This document shows positions 45,507-59,149 of a stretch of DNA of 64,000 nt, one piece after another. Both the position numbers and the translations under genes were made by a program. Position 1 is the stretch's first letter. Each line of letters opens with the position of its first letter. The DNA lies in NCBI RefSeq assembly GCF_000485595.1, contig NW_014577303.1, positions 153,779-217,778 of the forward strand, given 5' to 3'. Origin of the DNA: Priapulus caudatus. Lineage: Eukaryota; Priapulida; Priapulimorpha; Priapulimorphida; Priapulidae. Under the pieces are notes generated by a model. The model searched no databases. It saw only the letters and a list, made by a program, of their open reading frames with translations, and was not told the origin of the DNA.

Positions 45507-48500
45507 GCTGTTGTGTCTGCTCACCATTAATAAGCATCCGCGGGTATCTTATCTATAGTCGCCAACCGTGACATTGACGTTCTTTCCGCAATATGTTTGT
45601 AGACTGATCCTAATGTAGGAATCGGGGTCCACAGGGAAGGCAATTGTTACAGAGTATTTTTATTTGCACATTACATCCACCATAGCAACGACTGTAAGTC
45701 TGTAACGTATCAGCAGCTGCCAAATGATACCCATTTAATCTGTTAGACACATTTATTTTACACATCCATTTTACAATCGTGAACACCTTTCAACTGCATT
45801 TTAGCTGCCTTTATCAAGTTATATAAAATTATGGTTACATACGCCACACAGGAAGACCATTCAAGAGCTCAAATTGTCACAGTTTTGTTTAATAATATAA
45901 AACATATTATATATTCATATTATGTCAAATTTATTTTGTAAAAAAATCAGGTTCACAGATGTGTGTCTTTAACCAGTCACAGGAAGTCGTTAAAATTATT
46001 ATAGCATCAATATATCGAAGTTTAGATCTCTTGATAGGGAGCCAACAAAATCTCCAAACAAATATTCTTCCTCTATCACCAGCCTTATAGACCTCCTTTA
46101 AATAGAACAGCGGAAATGTAAACAGTACAACACAGCTGGGAAACATCCATTAAGTCCGTCAGACCAATGTCGTACGCATCTTAAAGTTGACAGTTCTTCC
46201 AACGGCGCGGAGTTTGGGTTTATTTTTTTATAGTTTAATAAAATAATATATTCCCTGTTATTCTGCCACATTAGTTGGCATCATTGCAAACATGTCGTGC
46301 TATGTAACCGTCTCCGGTTCTAAATTTGTAATTATCATAATATCTTACTATTGCTATAACGTTGTGTTTTTGCTGATTCCTAATCATCATGATATATCTT
46401 GGTTATTATATGCATGAGCGAGCAGGTCGCGCACGTTTTCTCTCGTACAGTATTCTGCACGCGAACAGATACATGCATATACGACAGTGAAGGTAACGAC
46501 GTGTTAGAAACATCACTATAAAGCGCAAGAAAATTTACAAAGATTAAAGTTCTTGTAAAAGGTGAAAAGTCGCAATGACGATAAAGCGGCGTGAACGACG
46601 AAGCAGCTACATTAACCATAGAAGGATCAAACCTTCGCGCCTTGCAATCCTCACTTTTCGGGGAAACATTAATGACTTTTATTCAAAAAAATGTTCTTTA
46701 AACCTGGCGCCAACAATCTGTCACTAACAGATTATCCCAATATGGTAAAGTGTGTGCGTGCATGCGTGCGCGCTCGCGTTTGTGTGCGTGCTTGCGAGCA
46801 CGTGTATACGTTGGGAATATTGAGCGCGTACGGCTTTTAAAGGCTTTTGGAAAAAAGATGCATAGGTTAGTAACGTATGCGCCAAGTAAGATTACGTGTA
46901 ATGATCGAATAGTAAGACTCGACGGCAGACAGCGGAATTAGCATCAGCGTAGATTTTTTCGATTTTCAGTAAGCTTGAGAGAAGTTTACTTATCGTGCTT
47001 AAACATTTCCTTATTTGCCTCTACCATATATTTTGTAGTAATATGAATAAGTCCTCCACGAGTAAGTCATTTTTATGCATCAGAGCAGAGAATTGAGGCG
47101 ACGATTTAAAAAAAATCTATTTATTAACTTTTCGTAAGCCTATGAAATGAATTTTTCTTTCATTTCTATCTTTTGCATCTCTATATATAGATGGCAGTAG
47201 CACTATATCTGATATGACTTGCAGAATCAACATGTCCGGTATTATTAGGTTCGATGCGCATGCTATAAGCCAATGCCTTAGATTTACCCTGTCGAAGGTG
47301 ACGAGCAGATTCGTCGTCAGTAAGTTATACCTAGACTATCGCTCCAGTTGTGTCAAGGACAATCTCGATTTTATATTGCATGCTGGCCGATTTCAAAAGA
47401 GACTTGGGTGTGCATATGGGCGTGCATATATTCAACAGCGAAAACATTCAGGTTTTATACAAATTAATAGTGGTCTACCTATTGTCAAGATTTGCGTGAA
47501 TACATTCTATACGGCGGTTTATATACCAACGGAATCGTTCAGTAGCGGGCGCAGTTGGTATGCCGTGTATATAAAGGTAACGGCTTTATCGTGCCTATTC
47601 TGTTAAAACTTTCTTAAAACCAAATTTATTCTAGTCTCTATAGATCCGATAGCGATAGCTATAGCGATAGCGATAGCTATAGATCCGACTAGCGATAGAT
47701 CCGTCGCTGGTACGAAAGATGCATTCACAACGTGAACGAAATTGGGTTTATATTTTCAAATCGGGTGTGAAGTGGTTGTTGTTCTTCAAAATCATGTCCC
47801 AATAAATCTATTTGAAATCAAAGAAATCACCTTGTACCAATCCAACATTGATCTAATACAATCGCGCGTTAAATCATTTAAAGTTGATGCGCATGCATTC
47901 ATCTATTGAACTGTATATTCATCAGAATGTGAGTAGAATTTTACATACCGGTTCGCCTGCTTTGTTTGAACGTGATATAATGCTGTGCGACGACATCATT
48001 CTTGCCCTCGAGTTATTCTCGCCTTATTTTCTTCTAATATTCTTTGCCTTATTGCCTACTTGCCTTTCAATCTAATCATAATTGCCTACACACTAGCACT
48101 CATTACGTGTGCGTAGATTAACTACACTATGGAGCATTCGCATGCACATAGTCTTGCTTATATACATATCATTATGATGTCCATTTTATATTGCATGCAT
48201 GCAATGATACGCCCTATAACAACCGCTAGCAGGAATGCCATATAGGCAGTGCGCCTCCTAATAAGAATTTGATATACATTACGCATGGCGTTTGAGATTC
48301 GTGTAATCTTGAGCTTATGACGTAATATTCGAGTGACATGTCTCGTTGTGACAGTCGGAATGAGCTTAATACTGTGGCTAAGATAACGTGGCATACTGTT
48401 AGCGAAACGCCACGCACTCGTTATTGGCTAAATCATACATGAGAAAACCACACAGGAGACACGAGATGTCAGCGCTTGCTTTGTGCGAAGAACCACCTAT

Positions 48501-48772
48501 CTTCAGCGCTACTAACTTTCAGTGTAATAGATATTCCACACAATAGCACTGCTATACCATCATCGTCCTCCTCGCCCTACATGCGTCCTGATTTGCGATG
48601 CCCTTTGATATAATGTTATCTCACGCAACGAATATAACTAAAACTGCTCTAAATTCTACTTGAACTACTTGAGTCAATTAAAATCTCGTTAAACTAAGAC
48701 GATATGCCGACATGAGAGCCTCTCGCGTGGTAGTGAGCAAGGGCGGATCGGCAACCAGGCAAGCGGCGATAG
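45507..48772. other. Unassigned DNA; one 130-codon open frame
   Basis: The frame 47214-47606 (+) begins with ATG and encodes 130 residues (MTCRINMSGIIRFDAHAISQ at its start) without a recognisable domain, signal peptide or repeat; it may be chance. A palindromic CGATAG/CTATAG patch lies at about 47645-47705. Nothing else was identified in 3.2 kb. Confidence 0.3.
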
Positions 48773-49126
48773 TGCCCGGGGGGGGGCATTCCCTATACAT
48801 TGTATGGTAGGTATGTGCCACGGGAGACATCCCCCTTTTCACCTCAAAATTTCCGTTCCGGAGACCCTCCTTTTCACATATTTTCCGTTCCGGAGACCCA
48901 CTTCTCACATTCCGTTCCGGAGACCTCCCTTTTCACATATTTTCCGTTCCGGAGACCCCCTTCTCACATATTTCCCGTCCCTGCGCATATGTCCTACTTT
49001 TTTCCGCACGTTCCGGAGCCCCCCCCCCCATTTTGATGTGTTGAGTTAGTACCGGAGCCCCCAATTCCATCTCTCAAGTGGCACATATCTACCCTATTTT
49101 GTAGGGAGTGCCCCCCCTCCCGGGGC
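48773..49126. mobile_element. 354-bp MITE with about 48-bp imperfect TIRs and internal minisatellite
   Basis: The left end gcccgggggggggcattccc continues to gtatgtgccac (48821). The right end, read in reverse complement, is gccccgggaggggggggcac, continuing to atatgtgccac (49078). Between them lie about five units of a 26-30-base repeat built on ccgttccggagaccc and ttttcacatat (48857-49020). No coding sequence. A GCCCGGGGG start with a GTGCCAC inner edge is shared with a repeat type I have seen in invertebrate genomes; class uncertain. Confidence 0.75.
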
Positions 49127-52100
49127 GTTGGTCCACGCACAGCCAACGTGTGTATACCGATAACTACACATTTATAGGTGCTTCAGGAGAGCACGATGAA
49201 ACTATGCCGCCGCGTCTATAGCGTCCCAGAGCATTACGAATATTTTGCATGCGATGTTATTAATCCTCCCATTAGGCCTGATTATTCCGCTCAGTCTATA
49301 CCTTTTGAAAAGCAGTTTGCCATCTTTACTGGTGACAATTATAGTGATAGTGACAAAAGATGGATAGACATGGCGATCAAAATTTCATAGTGGTATACGC
49401 ATTTGACTCTATATTGTCACGCTGTGAATACCAATCATGCGGACACGACTGTTCGATATGACACCGAAGAGTCATGAATGTACTGTGGGATGGTATCATA
49501 CGGTGTATATAAGATTATACGCACATATACGGAAAAACCCGTGAACATTGTTCAAAAATCGGAACGGTTCTTCATTTATAAGTAAATAATTATTTGTGAT
49601 CATTCGGCCATTGTAAATTAAGCGCCCTGTACAGTAGCGGGAATATACCTGCGTAAACACGTTAATTCGACGGCATTGACCCGTCTGTGTGCACGCAAAA
49701 CGCCATCGTTTCATCGAGCCAAGATCTGTCTTACATGGCGATTCTCATTATGACATCCTAATACGCATTGCTCCGTAGCATTACGAAATCGCTCTAAAAT
49801 GATCACCCATGTCTAAATTAATAGCAGCGTTCGGCATGGTTAACATCTATGGCGGTGGTAGGCTATAATGAAAAACGGGTAATTTCGATTTATCGCCAGC
49901 GTCAGACTTGTTATTACCGTGCTGCTAGAATTCAACAGCAATCAAAACTCGCATGCATGTTCCGCAATTGCTGCTGCCTGCAGACGACTGCGCGCCTAAT
50001 AAACACACGCGCGGGCGGCCCTTCTGTTTCATCACCGAATATCTAGCAATTATTAGCAAAGTTAAGCAGGCGTGACGATAATTATGAACCATGTGAGCCG
50101 ACAGCTTTCAGCCGCATGTCACTCACAGCACCACTCATCTGCCGTCATATATGATGTGCGCGCACGGAGGCGCTCGCAAGGAAGCGCCTACGCGCCTCGG
50201 ACGGCGCGGGAGTCGATTCACGGCACTACGTGCTCTCCGCGCCACCTATAATTAAGTTTCGGGTAGGGGGGTCTGCGCACCAGAGCGTCTCGGTTCATAA
50301 GCGTCGCGATGCCGCTGAGCCGCAGTTCACGCACACCGCATTGGCGCTTGGATTTGTATCAAAGCTGCATGTGAATAATCGAATCGTTACTGCTGACGTA
50401 AATTACAATTATGAACGATTACCGCGGCAATCAGCTACATTGCTCATAAGTTCTAAGCTGTCGGTACGCGTCGGACGTGGATGTTGATCGTAATAACTAA
50501 ACATATATGTTTTCATGTATACGTGCGGTTGGCTATTCCTAATAGAAGAGAATTCTCCGATAGAAATTGATTGTTCGTTTAGTTCGATTTTTGTAACAGC
50601 CGTGTGTCCCATGAATCAGTTAACACACAGCGAGACGTAACACGTGTCTTTTCATCCTGTCGCATGTGCATTTCCATGGATACGATTGGGAATTAAATTC
50701 CTATATTATGTTTGGTATAATGTATGTCCGTTACATCTTCGTGTCACCTATTCATGATCATGATCACACATGCACGATATTTTCTGTCATGACGTCATAA
50801 CAGTAGCGTCATTATTGTCGCCACTTGTGGATGTTGATGTAGGATGTAGGCTATATTATGGGTACATTACATACGAATGCAGTAGATTCACGTGCACGTA
50901 ATACTGGCATACAACATGCGGCAAGACATGATCAAATTATATATGTAATCATGCAGACATGCAAGATGCACAGCGGAATACGAAAACCTTCATCTCTAGA
51001 TCGCCCCACCCATGTTCGTTAACGCCTATTCGGCAGCTTTCCATCTACTTAACCTCGTTGTGATATATGCGATGCACATGCAACCGTACGCCCGTGCAAT
51101 ACTGCGGAACACTACTCACAAATCCTCTGATTACGTTTGGTTGCCTGGGGCCTCGCGTGTCACGGCCCTGATTGAGTTGGGACATGGCAAACCTATACAC
51201 ATTTTGCGCGCGTGCAGGGAACAGTCGTATATGACACTGGGTTGTTCAGTTTCGGTTGGGTTCTGTAGAGTCTAGACACTAATAGTAGATGAAACGCATT
51301 GGCGAATCGCATATTCTGATCCGAGTAATACAACACGACATGTACCCACGAGGGAGTGTAGCGTATTATCATGAGGTTTCTCGGCTGCGAACTCACATTA
51401 CACGTATAATACCCAATATGGCCTGTCGTTTTGAACAGGACATGTGCCGGACATGTGCCGACAGGTCTTTGCTTGCATGCGTAGCCTGCGCATGAATGTA
51501 ATATCCATTTACTAGGCGTGAGTCGACGGGAGACGTGAAAGGCCTTGGCGTGTCTGCTGAGCTTGACGTGTCGCGCGTATACGGTGTGTTGAAATCTCTA
51601 ATAAATGCGTTAGTATACTGAATCAAACATAACGTTTCAATAACCTCATGAACAAAATCACCAGAAAATGGCAGATTACACCACGCTACAAATACAAATA
51701 TATATGTATGAATCTACTGAAACGCGCAAAAATGTTACGTTTTCGGCGTTTCATGATGTCAACATCTGCAAGACTGAATTGTCAAGGAAGAATAATTAGG
51801 AAGACTTTAACATAGAGTTCGAAATTCGACGGTATATTTTAAAACCATGTCTAAAGATGTGAAAACGGGTAATTTGAATAAAAATATGCGTCGTCTGTGT
51901 CTTTGTGTGTATTTGTATAGCGTGTTCATATACGCGCGTGCGTGCGTGCGACATGCGTGCGTGCGTGTGCGTGCCTGTATGACTGCGTGTGCCGGTGCCT
52001 TAGCGGTGTGGTATCGAATCAAAGCGGCTTAGCCAATTGTGTTCCTATACGCAATGGCTACCTGAAATATGGCTTTCAAATGTCTAAGGTCACCACGTCA

Positions 52101-53271
52101 TAACACGCCAAAAAGATATTTCGGTGTGAACGAGCGAATACACCTAACGACTTAATGTTAAATGGCAACACAAAAAGACTGCAGCACCTGTTGCGCTTTC
52201 GCTATTATAGATTACGGTTCTAGGATTGCGATTATCAGCCCGGAAAGCAACTACCAGATAGAAATTACATTACGTGACGGAACTTGCATTTAAAACGCTC
52301 TATAGAAGCGGAATTAATTACTAGTCAAAAATCATTGCTTTCTTACTGTAACAATCCTACACATCACAAAATTTAAGTACTACTTAAACTCACCTTCTAC
52401 CTTCATGTATGATATATCTGACAACTAGGTGTTTGACCCCCACCTCCACTAATAACAGATGATTTTTTCGAGAGATAGGATAGTTCCTAGCAAGGTAGTT
52501 GGTTGCCTGGCTTTTTCCAATACAATTACTCCCGTTCTTTTTCAACTCTAGAAAAAGTTGTTTTAGTTGTAGACATCTTTTTTTGTTTAGTTTAGACGCT
52601 GCCAACGGGCGCTATATATTCCTTAGATGTGTGAGACGTCAAACGGCGACAGACCGATTTAATTTAGCGCCCCCTGTCGATCACGTTCGCCATGTCTTAC
52701 TAATATATAGCTGCCAAATGTTTCAAATTGCTATGCGCTACGCTCGGCTGCAGGGAAACACGAAAAGATAATTATTTCCCTTATTTCAATAAATAATACG
52801 ATTGAATACAAACGCAAGTCACGCTGCAGAGTGGCCCGGACAACTTGACGAGGGGGCGCGGCGTTATAGACATAGGGCATGCATGCCCGGTTAGACATGT
52901 CTGGCGTTAATAATAGCAAGGATTCGAGTCAGCGAATCTTCCAATTGTAATCGTGACAACCACAGTACTAGCAATCACTTTTTGGCACGAACCTATATCG
53001 ACATCTGTCACGTGAACTGCATGTCTGCGTTACACATGGCAAAACTGGCACATTTCTGGAATTGCCTGAGTGGTGTTAAATATTTATACGTATTTATCTA
53101 ATATAAAGACGTTTTATTGACATTCGCCGCCTACTAATACTATTGTGAGTCAGATTTTTGCTCTGCATGGCTCGGATAACGTCTTATCTAATATGTATTT
53201 CGGTATATTGTCATAAATGCATCTATTCAGGAGAAAAATTATGAATCAAAAGAAATAACGGCTGGACGATT
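49127..53271. other. Unassigned DNA
   Basis: About 4.1 kb with short open frames only. The minus-strand frame 52390-52605 begins at TTG rather than ATG and is not called. TGCG-rich patches occur at about 51935-51985. No RNA gene or transposon was recognised. Confidence 0.4.
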
Positions 53272-54302
53272 GCGATGGATGGGTAGATGAATGAATAGAT
53301 AGATGGATTAATAGATTAATTATAGATAAATTGATATGGATAAATGTATGAATGGATGTATGTATGTATGGATAGATGGATGGAGAGATGGATGAATAGA
53401 TGGATGGATGGATAGATGGATGGATGGATGGATGGATGGATGGATGGATGGATGGATGGATGGATGGATGGATGGATGGATGGATGGATGGATGGGATGG
53501 ATGGATGGCTGGATGGATGGATGGATGGATGGATGGATGGATGGATGGATGGATTGGATGGATTGATGGATGGATGGATGGAATGGATGGATGGATGGAT
53601 GGATGGATGGATGGTTGGATTGGGATGGATGGATGAGATTGATGGATGGATGGATGGATGGATGGATGGATGGATGGATGGATGATGGATGGATGGATGG
53701 ATGGATGTGATGGATGGATGGATGGATGGATGGATGGATGGATGATGGAGGTGGATGATGGATGGATAGGATGGATGGATGGATGGATGGATGGATGATG
53801 ATGGATGGATGATGGATGGATGGATGGATGGATGGTGGATTGGATGGATGTGGATGGATGGATGGATGGATGGATGGATGGATGGATGGATGGATGGATG
53901 GATGGATGGATGGATGGATGGATGGCTGGATGGATGGATGGATGGATGATGGATGGATGGATGGATGGATGGATGGATGGATGGATGGATGGATGGATGG
54001 ATGGATGGATGGATGGATGGATGGATGGATGGATGGATGGATGGGATGGATGGATGGATGGATGGATGGATGGATGGATGGATGGTATGGATGGATGGTG
54101 GATGGATGGATGGATGGATGGATGGATGGATGGATGTGATGGATGGATGGATGGATGGATGGATGGATGGATGGATGGATGGATGGATGGATGGATGGAT
54201 GGATGGATGGATGGATGGATGGATGGATGGATGGATGGATGGATGATGGGATGATGGATGGATGGATGGATGGATGGACGGACGGATTGATGGATGGATG
54301 AA
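53272..54302. repeat. (GGAT)n array, about 1.0 kb
   Basis: GATG/GGAT tetranucleotides, nearly pure from about 53400 to 54292, with occasional one-base slips. The 332-codon His-Pro-Ser-Ile frame on the minus strand and Met-Asp-Gly-Trp frames on the plus strand are repeat translations. It is the same tetranucleotide as the ATCC array at 18460-19240, in opposite orientation and far cleaner. Confidence 0.97.
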
Positions 54303-56050
54303 TGTCGACGTCAACGTCTGTCGGTCATAACAAGCCCGTCACCTCATGCATGCGCACTTCGACCACAGCAGCCTAGCTTAACCCGTTCGAACCTGCTATC
54401 CACAAAGGATTCAGCCGTAGTGTGATGATTTTGAACAAACACTTGGAAGTCACTTGTGGCAAAAGAACGTTTGAAAGTTGAACGCGCAACGAAGTTTGAA
54501 CTGTTTCGAAAAAAAAGAAATCGATTAAAAAGCGCGACCTCGATATCCAGCGTTTGTCCCGAGCACAGTCACTTCTGCCTCTCTGTACACGACATAGAAG
54601 TCACGTTGCTATCGATTATTAGCTAAACGAGTGGATTTGATTGGAAAACATCAGGTTAGATGTCAGATCAAATGACGGAGATCATCTGTATACTGTGTGA
54701 ACATAAAATAAAACCCATAAACTACATGTGTTAGACGAAAGAAAGTAGAAATTTCGTCGCATGTCACAAGATGTACTACATTCTACGCTGAATAAATCAT
54801 GTTTTCTTTGAGAGCTACCTGAATGATCCATTGCGTATGATCCATGTCTCTGAACAATATCGACTTTTGCGAATAGGTATATCAGGGTAGTCGCAGCAGT
54901 GTATCGCTACGCGCAAGTGCTGAAGCCTAGAGTGGCTATGTGGCCATGTGAGACAAACATAATTACTCTTAGAATTAAACAGCGCAGAATAGATTGGAAA
55001 ATGATCTGTATCTAAGTACAATATAATGCATCTATACACCAAGAAGATTACATTCAATTTATATCGTGTAATTATAACTTTAAGCAATATTCGCTTGCGT
55101 CTTTCCTAATAACCATTGGCGGCCTGTGCTGACCATGTCTATGGTCATGCACCTTATATAGCGGCTTAGTCTTTTTGATTACGTTTTCCACGCATATTCA
55201 GCAACGGATTTACTCGTTTTGAATGAAAGACCACAACAGGGATTGTCTTTTCGCCCTACATAAAACTTTTGTTCTTCTCAGTAAAACAAAATAGCAAGTA
55301 GTGTGGATAAGTCAGAGAGTCAGTCAATCACTATCTAGTTATCCATGTTACAGAATAAAAAGGAAAACGAACACTAATTTGTCACCTATATAGACGATTG
55401 CCGCATTCGCCCGGTACATGTATTTCTAGAAAAAGGAACTCCCTCGCATGCGTATGTATACATTAATCCATAATTAAGTCACATTGCTGACTGCGTGGCC
55501 TAAAAACTGCGATCAGTTAAAATGTCACATAAAATAGGAATATGTGTATAAATAAAAGTCGAAACATACCGCGAAAACTATTTCTGTAGACACAATTCGA
55601 GTTCAGCATATTCTTAAACAACGACGAGGAAAAAAGCGATTAAAGGGCTAATAGTCTACGAGAGTCGTCTGAGACGTAAAACTCTCGCACGCGAACCCTA
55701 CCGACTATAAAAAGTTACTCTAACCATGTAAAAAAATCCTGTCCCACGAAGAATCAACTTTTACGCTACATTGCCTCGCAATCCCTTTTAGAGACGCTAA
55801 AAGGAAAGCTGCGTGTATATTCGTTACTGCGCCGCAGTTTGTAAAAGGTGATATCAATCTAAGGGTTTCTAAGAAATGTTTTCATTTTAAGGAAGGTCAT
55901 GCTACCATCGCCGCGGTCTTCTTAAACCCGTTAGAGTGACGCTGAGACTGTAGCGTAGATCAAACCAGCCGAGCCTTTAAAGTTCAGAAATTTGTATACT
56001 ATATATAATATAGTCTAAAAATGTCTGAACTTCAAAGACAAGACTGGTTT
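54303..56050. other. Unassigned DNA
   Basis: No recognisable gene or repeat. Confidence 0.4.
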
Positions 56051-56128
56051 GATCTCTTTCTCTCTCTTTCTGCCTCTCTCTCTCTCTCTCTCTCTCTCGC
56101 TCTCTCTTCTCTTCTTCTTCTTCTTACT

Positions 56129-56169
<41 letters not shown>
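56051..56169. repeat. (CT)n then (TA)n microsatellites
   Basis: CT units at about 56055-56106, CTT units to 56125, and TA units at 56133-56169. Confidence 0.95.
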
Positions 56170-56173
<4 letters not shown>

Positions 56174-56438
56174 TGCTGTAAGGCAATTAGCCCAATACAA
56201 CCACTTCAATTCAACGAGTTGGAAGGAAAAGTAACGGGTTGTAAACAGATAAGAATGAAATACGTTACATTACACTGTACTATATCTTCTTGTGCCACTT
56301 TCATGTTTGAATGAGTTTCCGTCGTCCGTCTCATATCCAGATAACATTTATCTGATTCTATATAAACATGTCAATGGATTATGAACGGACAAAGAAACGC
56401 GTAGTGTTTAAAATAGCTGAGAGGGCGCTTAAATTGAC

Positions 56439-56786
56439 TACGTCACGAATTTTAAATGTGTATATTTGGAGAAAAAAATAGAATTTTTTTACATTAAAAG
56501 TAAGTACTAACGGCACTAAATGTATCCTCAAATTCTTACCTGATAACATTGTTTCTCAACTAGTTAAAAATCGAAAAACCTGGACGATTTGATATTAGGA
56601 TCCGGACATTAATTGCTTGCTATGGGCTTATGTATGAGTCACGAGTGTATGTTTCCATCGTGTGTATGTTTCCAGTAAAATAGAAAGTATAATACAGCAA
56701 GTTAAACATAAAAAGTGAATAGAATTATTTACATTTTGTGAAAAAGTGGAAATATTTTTTTTACTTTTACTATTTACGGTGACGTA
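56439..56786. mobile_element. TACGTCAC/GTGACGTA element, copy D
   Basis: 348 bases with intact tacgtcac and gtgacgta ends. The right terminal motif (acggtgacgtaat) is repeated twice more at 56803-56828, as if the end had been tandemly duplicated. It lies about 60 bases upstream of a small exon-like open frame. Confidence 0.88.
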
Positions 56787-56847
56787 ATCTCTACCGTAAT
56801 AATTACGGTGACGTAATACGGTGACGTAATACGTACGTTAACCCGTG

Positions 56848-57063
56848 CAGGCTATCATCGGGACGCTTATCAGACTGGGCGTCTATATAGCTGCCTGTAA
56901 GTATCTGCATGAAGATGAAGAGTACATAATAGAAAAACAAAGACTTTCCTGTTATGGACTCTTGATGTTGGGCATTGAACACGGCTCTCTGATCTTCTAC
57001 TTGTTATGTTTCATTATACACTGGCTCAGAGTTTTCGTAAATCATCAAACGTTTCTGGACTGA
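56848..57063 (+). CDS. Possible terminal exon with two hydrophobic segments
   Basis: A frame preceded by cccgtgcag (a possible 3' splice site) reads IIGTLIRLGVYIAACKYL, then HEDEEYIIEKQRLSC, then a second hydrophobic stretch (GSLIFYLLCFIIHWLRVFV) and stops at 57061-57063. There is no ATG at the start, so it would have to be an internal or terminal exon. AATAAA is at about 57256. The residue pattern resembles a small membrane protein, but the polypyrimidine tract is poor and no family is recognised. Confidence 0.2.
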   Translation, partial: QAIIGTLIRLGVYIAACKYLHEDEEYIIEKQRLSCYGLLMLGIEHGSLIFYLLCFIIHWLRVFVNHQTFLD

Positions 57064-57069
57064 TATACT

Positions 57070-58393
57070 TCGTCGGTTGACGGTATGTGCTGCGACATTT
57101 TCTTACTTCTAATACACCTATCCGGCTACGTCACACGGTGCTCTGACCTGACGATGATTAAAAAAGTAAAATGTGGAAAATTAGGTACGTGTTATAATTG
57201 TCTACTGCGGTTTATATTGTATAAATATTGCATATTTTAACTTGTATATCTGAGTAAATAAATGTGTAAATACACTGAATAAGAAAATGCCATAATCTGT
57301 CCCAGTGTCCCAAAACACCCAATTCATAGTGATAGCAAGCAAACTTGGGCTTTATATTAAATCAAGTACATTGAACAGTTTTAGTACTAGGCCCAATGTA
57401 ATTAAAAGGCTTTTAGAGCAAGGTGAATTCGTTGGTTTGCTAGACAAAAAAACCCATACGCACTAAAGTTAACACAAGTATTTCACCACTTGATTTAGTA
57501 ATGAGAAAGAAAGAAACATTACAACGTCAGCGGAACCATCGTGCAGTATGACTATATCCGGCATGTCAGATGACAATCATGAATCATGATCAAGTAATTA
57601 TGCTACGTATTTATCGTGTAGGCCTACGGTAACGATGTATTTGGGCTACATCTAGCAGCCAATAAGCACTGGTACTACGGGGTTCGCTCTTATGAAGTGA
57701 CAGACGTCATGCAGATCACAGAAGTGGCTATTAATCTCGTTGAAATGCGCCCTGCGCCTCGTGATCCCTTGCGATCCATCGCTTTTGCAACTAACCAAAA
57801 TCGCTATCGGTTGCGTGAGACTAATAGCTAAGGAGACTAATATATAATACGGAAAAGACAAAATTTGAGAAAAATGTGTTCGTCGATGCTCAGGACGAAC
57901 CGCATAGCACGAAATCACTTTGAGGCCACACGTCTATATATAGGAACGTAAAAGTAAAAGCTCATGCCGATAATAGCCAGGTGGGTTGTTTAATACGACG
58001 ATAATGTAACGCTTTATGTTGACATTGGCAAAACCGTATCTATGTTTGAATTGTTAATACTGCCCCGATCACTGCCAAGCAATTGAGATAGTTCACACAT
58101 AAATTTTCATGTTGGTCATTGTTCATAAATACTACCTATACGCGGAGATTCTTTCCTGCACAGATAAATCACTCCGTTATCTTATACACATTATGGCCCC
58201 CACACCGCTGTAGAAATTGCGATATATAATTGATCACTGCGAATCTGCCAATGTAAAACTCCTTGCTCCTTGTGATATGTGCAATGCGGCTGTGGCGTAT
58301 GTGACCAAGAACGTCGCGAGACAGACTGAAGGAGACCAGGAAACTGTAGAAATACTCACATTGGGGTCATCACATGGTGGCAAAACCGTGTTT
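57070..58393. other. Unassigned DNA
   Basis: Open frames 57652-57918 (minus) and 58217-58447 (+; no ATG at its start) are not recognisable. Confidence 0.35.
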
Positions 58394-58555
58394 CAAAAAA
58401 AATATTATTTATTTATATATTTATTTGTTTGGTTATCAATCAATTAATATATTTATTTATTCGTTTTTTTATCCATCTATTTATTTATCTATCTATTTAT
58501 TTATTTATTTATTTATTTCCCTAGCTATCTATTTATTTATTTATTGGTTTGTTAA
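58394..58555. repeat. (TTTA)n degenerate array
   Basis: TTTA units with CTAT and TTCG variants. Confidence 0.9.
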
Positions 58556-58885
58556 ATGGATTAATTATTTGTTTATACGAGCGGATATAGCTATATGTAA
58601 GTATATAAGCCACATGGCGTTACTTTTTCGTATTCTGACCTATGCATGCGATTAGGTAAACATAATATATGCAAAAAAAAGATACTAATCATATTGATAA
58701 ATTGAATTGAGGTTATGGCTGGTACACCTTGTCAATACGTATCACTCGCTTCAATTTCCTTTGTAAACAGCATAAATATTCTTATTTGGTTGGGGGGTGG
58801 TGCACAGATTCACACTAGCAGATAATAGCGGCGGAAAGCTGCTTATCGTCTCATCAAACATTCTAACTAAGTAGACGTGCGCTCA

Positions 58886-59080
58886 AGGCCCCCGCACACG
58901 ATGCGCATCCAGCCGAATGCGCACCGTGTGCGGGCTGGCGTGCGCCGTTGGCGCGCGCCGGATGCGCGCGCCAGATGCGCGCGCAAAATATCTATCGTGT
59001 TTGATTTTTCTGGCTCAGCGCCGGCTGCGTCACCGTGTGCATGCGGGCTGGCGAGCGCCGTTGCCGCGCGCCGAATGTTT
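58886..59080. repeat. GC-rich repeat island with hairpin and direct repeat
   Basis: cccgcacacgatgcgcat (58890-58907) pairs with 58917-58934 at 17 of 18 positions. A block of about 45 bases at 58919-58963 (caccgtgtgcgggctggcg start) recurs with changes at 59028-59075. The ggcccccgcacacg start is reminiscent of DNA-transposon terminal repeats; only one end is seen. Confidence 0.6.
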
Positions 59081-59149
59081 GCCGAAGTTAGAATGTTTGC
59101 TTTCAGCAGCACAAGTTTGCGCGGTAGTCGTGCGAGCTGGATTGCGCCG

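Noticed and set aside
52390-52605. 71-codon minus-strand frame as a small gene
   Set aside because: Begins with TTG instead of ATG and has no recognisable domain.
53316-54314. 332-codon minus-strand open frame and several plus-strand frames
   Set aside because: Pure translation of the GGAT tetranucleotide array; no protein-like composition.
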